This document shows positions 10,842 to 19,686 of a stretch of 20,698 nt of DNA, piece after piece (position 1 is the first letter of the stretch; each line of letters begins with the position of its first letter). The stretch comes from Botryllus schlosseri. Its lineage: Eukaryota > Chordata > Ascidiacea > Stolidobranchia > Styelidae. A program made the position numbers and the translations under genes. The stretch is from NCBI GenBank assembly GCA_000444245.1, contig ATSW01035664.1, forward strand, positions 1 through 20,698. Direction: 5' to 3'. The notes under the pieces were generated by a model. That model worked only from the letters and a program-made list of their open reading frames with translations, ran no database searches and had not been told where the DNA came from.

Positions 10842-13800
10842 CTGCTCATTGCAAAATAGGATACTTCATTCTCACTACGTGCTTCCGAATCTTGCTGGTA
10901 TCATGTTGACTTACTTTCAAGTCCTGCATGATTTGAGCTGCAGACGCGTGGCGTTGGTATGCGAGTCCGCAATCGCTAACCAAATCATCCCTAACCTGTA
11001 AATTGACCATGCCAAACCCGATGAATATCGGCACTATATTCCAGTCACACAGTAACTTGATGAAAGGCTTTGGATCGTCGACGGAATGCCAGTCCGATAA
11101 CACGAACACTGCTCGTTTTGGAAACTCCGCCGTCTCGTCAACGACGGATGATCGAAGATGACTGGAGTCTCCCATTACGCGTCTGTATATATTTGCAAAC
11201 ACATGTTACGTCCGGATTACATTGGATTGAATTGTTCACCCCGCGATGAACTCACAAAAACTGCTTTAATCTTGTGAAGTCTAGCGCCTTTCCCAGGAAA
11301 GTCGGCTCCTCCGTCTTCTCCAAATCTGCCGCCGTATCGCGCAGATCCTCCGCCGTTGAAGGTACTTCGATACTTTGGACGACTTCGGCTTCTTCCGCGA
11401 ATTTCACGATACCAATGTGCGAGGATGCTTTTTCTTTTGCCTTTCTCAATTGACGTTTGTAACGAAACTTTTTGTCCGCGCTTTTTGTTGATCTGAATTC
11501 GACTGTCCTTCACTTAACATCGTCAGCCAATGACAAGTATATCGACATACTTCGTTTTGCCAACTCTGCTCAAAATTGAATATTCACTTTCTGTCTCAAC
11601 TCCTTTCTTGGAACTCGTATCATCCAGAAGAAAGAACTTCGATATTTCATAGATCCACGTCGAGATATCCTCCATGATTACGCTGCCGGATACGTCTACC
11701 AGAAATATTACGTGACCATCTATAAAGAGAATCTGTGTTTTGATATAAGCATTTGTCGGGGATTCTAATAGCGGGATTCAACTGTAGTGGGCGTACGCCA
11801 AACTCACGCATCTACCTTCGATCTGATCGTAATGTGTCAGAGGAGTCCAGGTCGCTAAAAATCCACGCTCATTGTTTCCACCGTCGGTTTCAAGAATTAA
11901 CATCACGCTTTCCTTCGTGCTGTTTACTGTGAAGGGCTTTTCTTCAGATGCCAAATTCCCGCTGTGAATATTTCATAATAATTCAATTCGTTATATGCCT
12001 CAGTGTGGCTGTTAAAAAATATTTGAATCATTTACTATTTGCGCATGCGTTCTTGACCAGGATCCGGATTCGATATAATAGTATTTACGGTGGCTAGTTT
12101 TATTATTAATGATTTAATTAAGGAATTCGCCACCGTAAATATTGTTTTTTTTAAATCCAAAATTCTCCACTCCAATCACCTTTCTTCTACGGTTTGGAAT
12201 TCAACCAAATTTGATATGCATCGTTTTTTGAGACAATCTAACAAGTTCATGGGGTACGGTATTTCTAATTCTAATAACACAACACGTTCATATTGCCAAA
12301 TTTATTCCACTCGAAGCTCTTCGACTGACTCTAAACGTATTGTTTGCTGCAATGTTGAAGCTCAGTATTTCTAATAAATTTAAAACTTCATCCTCTAATA
12401 GCAATGCTTCTCTCCCGGTTGGAATTGAGCTAATTTTGATGTGCAGAGTTTTTTTTCAGCCAAGCTCACAATTTTATCAGGTAGTCAGTTGAATTATAAA
12501 GTTATTTTTGAACATCCTTAACGTACAGTACAACCATATGCGTCACGTTACCCAGAATTATCAATGAATCCGCAAAGCAGATCAATTATTGGTATTAATA
12601 ATTTTGCTGTGGCCGCTGCTTGGAGCTATCAATTACAAAAATCGGTGTCTACGGACGTGCCGAATTGAAACTAGATCAAGTCACCCACCTGACGTATCAT
12701 CGTGAAAGAAAAATAATAAATTCACCTGAACACTCCTAGAACGGGAGTTTTCTCTTTTGTTTCCCCGTCGTAAATTGTCACCCGATCAAATACGCTTTCC
12801 GTTCGGAACATATCAAACCTTTAGAACAAAAGAGTAGAACAACAATTTTTGATGTCGCCGCAAGATGACGCTAGGTGATCGCATAGTTTGCTTTGTCTCG
12901 CGGTTAATTATGCCATGTGCAACTTGGGACGCGGGTGTCTTTCGGCTGCGCTCATTGACAAAGTCAATGGGCTGACAGTGGGGTTGAAATGACTCGAGTC
13001 AGATTCGAGTCGCGATTTTTTGGTGACTCGACTTGACTCGAGTCATTTTCTTAAAAATGAAAAATGACTCGACTCGACTCTAGTCAATTTGTGCATTGAC
13101 TCGACTTGTACTCGAGTCATTTCGCATGACTCGGACCAAGTCATATGACTCGAGACTGGGTCTACCAAGACCGGCGTTTCATTGTAATTTCGAAGAATAG
13201 TAAAGGTATCACGCTATTAATATTTCGTCTATCAGTACTGATACTTGAAAATGCTACCAGAAACTGTTTAAAGGGAGACAAATTAGTATATTATAAATGC
13301 GAAGCATTCGATATCACCCAGCCGAGTTGTGAAAAGTGGGTTTCCTATGACATTAAATCGGAACTGAACAGTAAACACAATGACTTGGACTCGGACTCGA
13401 GTCAAAACACTATGAATCGGACTCGACACTCGACTCGGTGACTTGGACTCGGACTTGACTCGGTGATGAATTGAAATGACTCGAATTGGCTCGAGTCAAA
13501 ACTATAAAAGTGAAATTGACTTGTGACTCGGAACCTTGTGACTTAGTTACAACCCTGATTGACAGTTGACACTTTTAATCAGATTTTTTAAACCTGTGCG
13601 CCACGAGGGTGTTTTAAGGTGGGCCAATGAGCTATTTGGAAATTCATGAAGTTAGTAAAAAGATTGGTTTTGTTCGTATCTTAATTTCAAAAACTATAAT
13701 TCATATTTTCAAGTTTGTGTATTAATTGACACAAATCCAAATGATTAGTAGCATGGAAGAAAAAACTTCCTCCTCAGTAGTATTGATTTCAATAACTCTG

Positions 13801-16800
13801 TGCGTTATATTATGACGTCACCGAGATATTTCCAGTAGTGATAGACAAGGAATAGTTTCGAAACGTAAACTGAACCACGACCATGAGAAGTTTAAGGACC
13901 ACTGCTTCAGATCCACTTGAGATTCAAAACTGCCAATTATCTCATTCATCCGGTTAATTTCGGGCATATAATGGTGGCGAGCGCGTAATGTCTTGGATAT
14001 TTTTGAATTTTATACCAACCTCAAGGACACAAACTGGCCTCGAGGAACTGTGATCAGCCACGAGCAGTCCTTCGCGTTTGGATATTTATGCGTGGTGTAA
14101 TAGTCAGGAGTCCAGATTAGTCTGTGAATAAGATTACGCGTATCTGTACACGATGTTTCGACTTCTCCTTCTGTAAAATATATCACACCCACAATGATCT
14201 CAAAGTCACGGCATCGTCTGGTTAGGATGATATACCGTACCTCCGAACCAAGTCATTGGACTCGAAATAATCCCAGTCAGAGTATTCAAGACGTTGCTAC
14301 TGAGCAACTGTGAATAATTGTCCAACTTGAATCCGTGCTCAGGAATGCTCGACATTTCCTGAGATGCGAAACAAAAAAATCACATTATAGTTACAGTTGT
14401 TGGCGCTGGTATTATCCACCTTTGCGAACTGCAAAACTAAATTTTTGCTCAGCTTCCCATCATCAATCCTCGGCTCGTCAAACTTGGCGATTCCCTCGAA
14501 TTTCGGCTGGTTGTCTTTTTTGTCTTTTTCTATCAATTCCTCCAGATGTAAGTTGTAGTCGTTTGGTTTCTTATGGATTTCGCTGCAATTACATCGACGG
14601 TATGTGATTATGGTTTCCCGGTATTTGTATCGACCAAATATAGGTATATCTCCTGGGTGGTCTAAGCTAAACGAATAATTTATAGTTATGGGATACGGGA
14701 ATAAACATACCAGCGACCGCTATAGAGATCGTGAAATGAGTGTTCCTGATAATCATCGTATGCATTGACGGCTGGAGCTATAAGACTTATCAGGAATCGA
14801 TTATCATCACCGCCTTTGGTTTTATGAGGAACACAGTATATAGCCACAACGTCAAGATAGCGGCATCTTGTTCAGTCACATTATCGAGTTTCATCAAACC
14901 CTTTTTAGGAAAATATATCAGGATTAATTTCAAGTGATTTTGTAGATAAAGTGTATAGATATCGCTTTCATCCTTGTTTCATGATATCCTCTGACCCCCG
15001 CATTTTATCGGTGGTACTTAATGATCCGCCCATGTGCCTATATAATCCGATTGGTAATTATCATTATCATGCCATAGTGTTTTAACAACTATCTATATCC
15101 CCGAATGTTTAGCTCATACATGCTATGGTCGTAAGATTGTGTATTTGTATCCAAATCGACTTAATTGTATTGCGATTCCATTCGGTCCTAGGCATTTCTC
15201 AATATAGCTGTCGGTCCCTAACGGACCATCGCCACAACTCGCCAGTCATGATCACAAATGAAGTCGGCGTAATTCAAATGGAACACAACCTATGACTATA
15301 TCATATTTCCTAATCGCTGTTATTTAGCCCCTTCAATGGTTATCACGAAGATCTTTCTGAACCTATTGTGTTACCTAATTTGCGATACATGTAGGGTTTT
15401 AGGGTTGTAGCGTGACAGTCGCGGAAAGAGAGAGAGAGAGAGAGACACACTTAATTTATCAACGCAAAAATTCAAACATGATGGATGGATGATCATCGCG
15501 ACACATCACATCAACGTATTCAAAATACGAAGCTATACTGATACGATACACGAATTACAGGATTAAGCATATATCGAGAATTAACCTATAAGGAAGATGG
15601 ATGTAATATCGCATTTTGGAATCCTCGCGACATATTATCTAAGCAACAAGATCTTTCACAGGGTCTGGTGAATCATGGCCAGTTTTAGTGGGCCATGGGT
15701 CAATCAGTACCCACGACATCAGCATGGTTTAGGTGTGATATTGAAAATATGAAACATCCCATTGAACTGAATGGTATTTACTTTATTTCTTTCTCATATT
15801 GATCGTATTCCTCTCTGGAGTAGATTGAGTTGTCGCCAATGTCACTTTCGACGCCGCCGCCCGCAAGATTAAAATCTTTGTCGATATGAGGCTGTCTGGA
15901 AATTGAATATTTCCGCTGCCGTATTCGTAAGGTCGCATTTTACCTACTTCACCTATTCTCGAAAGGGTCTACAATGACCGTCACGACGTGAAGTCCCAAT
16001 TTTTGTAACTTAGCGACTTCCAACATCGCCGCGTTTAGAACGTTAAAGCTCATCCGGCGCGTTTGAAAATTCAACAGCAGGTACAACACAGAAGGCTTGT
16101 AAGTCGTCACGTGTTCGTCGGATAGTTGTTGCTCTGGCACAAAAACAGGTTTGCTGTAAGTCGGTATTTTTTAACACTTACCCTGTTAGTAGGGCTGGTC
16201 AGAATCGAGTACCTATAAGCGATTTCATTTCGAGTGAAGGATATGAGGCTTCGAGCCAAGTCGAGTATTCTAAGATGTGGAATGTTCAAATATGTACCTT
16301 TTATGCTACATCGCGCCAAAGATAATTTGTAATTTTTTCAACCATGCATATACACATTCAAATGTATAGTTAAAAATTCCAAGCAATTTTCCGCGGTCCG
16401 GATTTAGCACGCGGGCCGTAAAATACCCAGGTGTGTCCTCCACCAATTTGCAAACCTTTGAAGATCCCCTAATTGTCAGTGAGTCACAAAAACCTACCGC
16501 AATACAGATCTAACTACACATTTATTACATTAACGGTACTTACATTGTGCGCCCGGAAACACCGGTCAAGAACAACTGATCTACTTAGTTTTATTTAGTT
16601 GGTTGCGGATTTTTAAAGATCGGGTAGTAGTTCTAGTTCTAGTTGCGGTTTTTAAACAGTCAGTAGTTCTAGTTTTAGTAGCGGATTTTAAAAAGTTGGT
16701 AGTTTTAGTTATAGTTGCGAGTTTTCACAGTTGATTAGTTCTAGTTTTAGTAGCGGATTTTTCAAAGTTGGTACTTCTCGTTCTAGTTGCGAGTTTTAAA

Positions 16801-17784
16801 AATTGAACAGTTCTAGTTCTAGTAGCGGAGTTTTAAAAGTTGGTAGTTCTATAGTTATAGTTGCGAGTTTAAAAAAATGAATAGTTCTAGTTCTCAGTAG
16901 CGGATTTTTAAAAGTTGGCAGTTCTAGTTCTAGTTGCGAGTTTTGAAAAATGAGTAGTTCTAGTTATAGTTATAGTTGCGCTTTTCGAAGATCCAGTAGT
17001 TTTGTACAGTACAAGCCTGTTCAAGGCTCAGTGGGAAATGGCCTTATCGAAAAAACTCTTAGCGGCAAAGAGCTAATAATTTCAGTACTAGAAAGCATCA
17101 TTTCTCACAAAACTCGACACACATCATTTAAATTAATACTCGCTTCAGATTCGAGTACTCGTATCATTGTGCCCAGAACTACTCGTATGGAGAACTACTT
17201 CACCTCGTATGGAGTAAAGACCGTACTCGACATCGACGGAGTCAGGCGACAGGTCTGAATGGTTTTGTATGTCATAAAATCTTTTGGCGTCTTCGTCGAT
17301 AATGACCATGTCGTTGGTGATCATTCGCTCCAACTGGGATAACCCATCTTGGCAGCAATCTTCGAATGTGATCATATGCTGTGTCAGCGCTGAGAAGGCA
17401 GTCACGGCGAAACGCGTTCTGTCTCTTGTAGACGCGATCGCTTTGGCAGAATTGGCACATTCCAGTATAAATTCCTTTACCATGTCAAAATCGGAGTTCT
17501 TTGAAATTAACGAGGAGGATGATTATCATTACAACATAGACTAGAAAGGGATTATTCTCGCCCGCGACACTCACGGACAATCCGGCCTTTTGAATCGCGA
17601 CAATGATATCCGGATAATCACTAAAGTCATCTGCAAGCTTCGATTCGGTCATCGGGAGCGAATCCGCATGTGTTTTTCGCGCTCTGCCGTGACTCCTCGA
17701 AAGTGGTTTCATTGATCGGGTGTCATTGAAGGTTGAAAATAATGCGATAAGAGCGAATGTATGAAATAGAAATCCGTTCGTCAT
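9656..17784 (-). CDS. Gene 1: vWA-CUB-vWA type I membrane protein, 14 exons, about 838 aa
   Basis: Seen: exons (minus strand, high to low) 17784-17575, 17498-17204, 16133-15953, 15895-15782, 14582-14420, 14358-14241, 14170-14020, 12818-12726, 11961-11816, 11719-11551, 11492-11256, 11182-10915, 10841-10691, 9876-9656. Every junction has GT/AG and matching phase, and the sum is 2517 nt with no internal stop. Order: signal peptide (about 1-24), vWA1 (58-225), acidic linker (229-320), EHGF segment (321-360), CUB (361-489), vWA2 (491-715), Thr-rich stalk (716-765), membrane segment (about 771-797), basic cytoplasmic tail (798-838). Known: vWA and CUB are extracellular protein- or ligand-binding domains. 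Inference: a cell-surface adhesion or recognition receptor. Doubtful points are the start of exon 11 (a second in-phase acceptor would remove 16 residues) and the last exon (a competing short exon lies near 10520-10600). The start is the first ATG, directly before a hydrophobic leader. No named family was recognised. Confidence 0.87.
10080..10440. repeat. ATTAGATTA-rich degenerate repeat in gene 1 intron 13
   Basis: ATTAGATTA-like words recur on one strand (near 10127, 10173, 10340, 10382). The pattern resembles subterminal repeats of a MITE, but no inverted termini were found. Confidence 0.3.
10915..11719 (-). CDS. Gene 1 exons 10-12: vWA2 with complete MIDAS
   Basis: Exon 10 (11719-11551) opens with HVIFLVDVSGSV, the DxSxS metal motif (Asp499, Ser501, Ser503). 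Exon 11 (11492-11256) gives SSHIGIVKFAEEAEVV and EEPTFLGKALD, with the MIDAS Thr near residue 611. Exon 12 (11182-10915) gives KRAVFVLSDWHSVDDP (loop-3 Asp656) and NIVPIFIGFG. All five MIDAS positions are therefore present, as in metal-dependent ligand-binding vWA domains. Compared with gene 2 there is a Lys/Arg-rich insertion before strand 2 (KKFRYKRQLRKAKEK) that contains an RYKR motif. An alternative in-phase acceptor (tcaattgag) would remove most of it. Introns are 58 and 73 bp. Confidence 0.9.
11816..14170 (-). CDS. Gene 1 exons 7-9: CUB domain
   Basis: Exon 7 (14170-14020) gives SCTDTRN, IWTPDYY, YPNAKDCSWLITVPRGQFVSL, the first half of a CUB domain. Exon 8 (12818-12726, 93 nt) gives FDMFRTESVFDRVTIYDG, the classic FD...D.(V/L).(I/V)YDG core. 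Exon 9 (11961-11816) gives the closing strands, including SVMLILETD and ERGFLATW. Exon lengths 93 and 146 are identical in gene 2. Only the first Cys pair of a usual CUB is present; the second pair is missing in both copies. CUB domains mediate extracellular protein contacts, often with calcium. Intron 7 (12819-14019) has taken up two hAT-type elements without harm to the splice sites. Intron 8 (11962-12725) holds a 13-bp inverted repeat. Confidence 0.9.
12082..12141. repeat. Perfect 13-bp inverted repeat (hairpin) in gene 1 intron 8
   Basis: TATTTACGGTGGC at 12082-12094 is exactly complementary to GCCACCGTAAATA at 12129-12141, with a 34-base AT-rich loop. It could fold in the transcript or be a tiny relic of an inverted-repeat element. 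Confidence 0.6.
12979..13557. mobile_element. hAT-type MITE with GACTCGAGTC subterminal repeats
   Basis: Many copies of GACTCGAGTC or GACTCGACTC stand within about 170 bp of each end. The termini share GGGTTG (left tGGGGTTGAAATGAC, right reversed CAGGGTTGTAAC). Flanks gctgacag and attgacag (6 of 8 equal, both differences transitions) fit an old 8-bp target duplication. No transposase is visible; the open frame at 13145-13441 is repeat-derived. It lies in gene 1 intron 7. Confidence 0.65.
13580..13904. mobile_element. Second hAT-type MITE, next to the first
   Basis: The right end, read on the minus strand, is CAGTGGTCCTTAAACTTC. The left end is CAGATTTTTTAAACCTGTG. These are related hAT-like termini about 325 bp apart. 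Flanks cttttaat and cttcagat agree at 5 of 8, so the duplication is weak. Same intron as the previous element. Confidence 0.45.
14241..15895 (-). CDS. Gene 1 exons 4-6: acidic linker and EHGF segment
   Basis: Exon 4 (15895-15782) reads QPHIDKDFNLAGGG and then an acidic, Tyr-containing stretch. It would run into a TAA if not spliced, but donor GTAAAT leaves phase 2, and exon 5 (14582-14420) takes it up exactly. Exon 5 is Lys/Asp/Glu-rich and ends LVLQFAK. Exon 6 (14358-14241, 118 nt) encodes EMSSIPEHGFKLDNYSQLL and ends WFG before a phase-1 donor. Exon 6 has the same length and phase as gene 2 exon 5, which reads AMSSKAEHGFRISRFSELV. No database domain was recognised in this linker, so its function is unknown. 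Its conservation between the copies argues that it is real coding sequence. Intron 4 (14583-15781, about 1.2 kb) contains a GA microsatellite and nothing else I can name. Confidence 0.8.
15427..15445 (+). repeat. (AG)n microsatellite
   Basis: About nine uninterrupted AG units, within gene 1 intron 4. Confidence 0.95.
15953..17784 (-). CDS. Gene 1 exons 1-3: signal peptide and MIDAS-less vWA1 domain
   Basis: Exon 1 (17784-17575) begins with a hydrophobic leader and ends in the first vWA strand, PDIIVAIQKAGLS. Exon 2 (17498-17204) carries helix 1, strand TRFAVTAFS, a vicinal Cys pair (residues 118-119) and the LSPDSVDVEYGL helix. Exon 3 (16133-15953) carries the hydrophobic strand SVLYLLLNFQT, a helix, and the strand LHVVTVIVDP. 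This is the vWA fold order. The metal-binding signature DxSxS is replaced by QKAGL, and the loop-3 Asp by Asn (LNFQT), so metal-dependent binding through a classic MIDAS is not expected. The gene 2 copy has the same replacements. Intron 1 is 76 bp. Intron 2 is 1069 bp and holds a tandem repeat. Confidence 0.85.
16600..16985. repeat. Dimeric tandem repeat, about 72-bp period
   Basis: Two related half-units alternate: one with TTCTAGTTCTAGTTGCGAG and one with TTCTAGTTTTAGTAGCGGA, each followed by a short T/A-rich run and a TTGGT or ATGA word. TAGCGG recurs near 16679, 16751, 16822 and 16898, a spacing of 71-76 bp, for about five dimers. It lies inside gene 1 intron 2, which it lengthens. Confidence 0.85.
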
Positions 17785-18543
17785 CGCAACCGCTCTGTAT
17801 TAGATGCAGATATATAGAATAAAGATGCGCCAAAATAGTCTTCACCATGTGCTTGATGCTGCCTAGCAACGTCATTGTGACGAAACAAGGATTTAAAGAG
17901 CAACGTGAAGTCTTCTTCTGAGCTGTGTGTGCGCGATGAAAAATGATTCATACATGTGGTTGTTCAAATGTTCATGTTTGGAAACAATCGCATGACTACA
18001 GTGAATTAGGCTATCATAATCATGGCCTAAATTGCCATTGATTACATACCACCAAGCATAATTCGTTCTACTGATGTGCAATTGGTGAAATATAGCGTAG
18101 GCTGAGATAAAGTGGTAGATTATAGTAATTATGTGTGCGGTCTCACAGTACAGTAATGCAAGTACTGCGCTCACTACTGTTCCACTGACAAACGAAACGT
18201 AGGTACAATGAAACTATTACGAACTATGGTGCTGACGCTGTACGTTTCATTATCATAGCAAGTCTAGCGTTGGAATGTTTGTAACCGACATATTGTGATA
18301 AAATGAGATGATAATTCATGAAATGAACTGACAAATCTCGTGTATTGTTATATCCAACGCCCTTCAACTCCGATTGTTGTGAATTTGATCACGATATAGT
18401 ATTGACAGCAACGATCAAACACTTTGAATAGATAGTGGTTCTGATGGCTCGATAATTTGAATGTGCATCAGTTCTTACCTAACCTGTATGTCATTGCCGT
18501 ATAGTACGGTATATTTGTTTGTATTATCGTGGTTCCATTATTG
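17785..18543. other. Upstream region of gene 1
   Basis: No exon or complete repeat recognised. A TATATA at 17811-17816 lies only about 27 bases from the ATG, too close for a normal TATA promoter unless the leader is extremely short. Any promoter must lie somewhere here. Confidence 0.3.
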
Positions 18544-19183
18544 CAGCGCTTCTCAACCGGAGGTCCGAGAAGCATTTTTAGGGGGTCCGCAAAGCCTCAA
18601 AATAGTTGATAACCTAATTCGTATTTCTTTTAATTCGGAAAATCACGAGGCAGTTTCGCTTCATTACTAGTAAAACTCCAGAGCTCTCATCAACGGAATG
18701 GCCATCTGAGATGAAATATCCTACTGTGCATATAGAAATGGCAAGGCTTGACGTAATTATGTTCATTAAAAATATTTGCTTGTCAATTTTGGTGCCATAT
18801 TTGTTGCGATCATGCCCAAATGTGTCGTCGGAAGCGTTACGCGGTATTATTACATTCGTCGAAACCTATATTTGTGGAAATGGGTTTTCGACACTTTCGG
18901 TGGGTATTTTCAAGACACGACCACGTATGTCAGGAAATGCAGTTGCAGAATTCGATTTGAAATAATAGAAGTCAACCAAATTTCTACATGAATAGTATGA
19001 TCTTATTTTCAAGAAAAGTCATTTCGTTGCTGTTTATCACTAAGCCGACAGTTATCATTTCTACAAGACAGATGACGATTGCACGATAATTGAGGTAAAT
19101 TTGAACTAAAACTTCATGGGGGTCTGCGGGTGCCGTGACGGTCCCAAAGGGGTCCGCGAAGACAAAAAGGTTGAAAACCACTG
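18544..19183 (+). mobile_element. hAT-superfamily DNA transposon, internally deleted, with transposase C-terminus
   Basis: Left end CAGCGCTTCTCAACC and right end GGTTGAAAACCACTG are imperfect inverted termini, followed inward by GGGGTCCGC strings of the kind seen in many animal hAT elements. Flanks cattattg (18536-18543) and tattattg (19184-19191) are an 8-bp target duplication with one transition. Inside, plus-strand 18851-18964 encodes ETYICGNGFSTL and ends in TAA. This matches the C-terminal dimerisation region of ZBED5-like hAT transposases (usually TYLCE.GFS.L). At 640 bp, most of the transposase is gone, so it is non-autonomous. Confidence 0.85.
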
Positions 19184-19339
19184 TATTATTGTCTTCAATC
19201 ACACCAGCACCACATCTTCATTATCCCGCACGACCGAATTTGATTTTAGGCTTCTCTTAGATACACGTCTTGTGAGGTTTAATTGGCGTAGATAGAATTA
19301 TACTAACAGTATCCTGTCCACCAATGTTCCCTATAATTT

Positions 19340-19520
19340 TTCAGCAGTCTGCGCGCACCCACCAACTCACTGCGAGGTCCCTTGGACAACGATGCGTAAC
19401 GACTATAAAAAAGGTCATCACTTCGGTTTTTCTGTGCGCGTCACATATTTTTCTGTGCGCGGCTACTTTTTCAGCAGTGCGCGGCCCGCGCACGCGCGCA
19501 GCTTAGACGGGACATTGCTG
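19340..19520. repeat. CpG- and GCGC-rich patch, likely transposon termini
   Basis: Contains CAGTCTGCGCGCAC near 19346 and CAGTGCGCGGCCCGCGCAC near 19473, both in the same orientation, then CGCGCAGCTTAGACGGGACATTG. These look like hAT-type ends, perhaps two separate insertions. The patch is far richer in CpG than its surroundings. No target duplication was found. Confidence 0.4.
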
Positions 19521-19686
19521 CCCAGTGCCCACCCTGTCAGAACAGCATCTGCGGTCCATTTGTATTCCCGCTGTCGATCTATAACCACTACGCATGGCCG
19601 TAATACTTGTGGTTTGTTTGTGACATCTTTCTGTATCCATAATTTTAGCACCAAGCAAACACTCTGCTTGAAAAATACCTTTCTAT

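Noticed and set aside
13850-13930. Minus-strand FESQVDLKQW frame as the second CUB exon of gene 1
   Set aside because: The sequence is the terminus of a hAT-type MITE. The true CUB exon is 12818-12726, with the FDMF...YDG core.
15778-15895. Gene 1 ending at the TAA in exon 4 (a 267-residue secreted protein)
   Set aside because: Donor GTAAAT just before the stop fits the phase of exon 5, and exons 5-6 match gene 2 exons 4-5, so the gene continues.
16190-17182. A large hAT element filling gene 1 intron 2 (GGGC...CGAGTAC at both ends)
   Set aside because: The supposed termini match only partly and the flanking 8-mers do not agree.
17811-17816. TATA box of gene 1
   Set aside because: It is only about 27 bases from the start codon, leaving almost no leader, and AT-rich words are common here.
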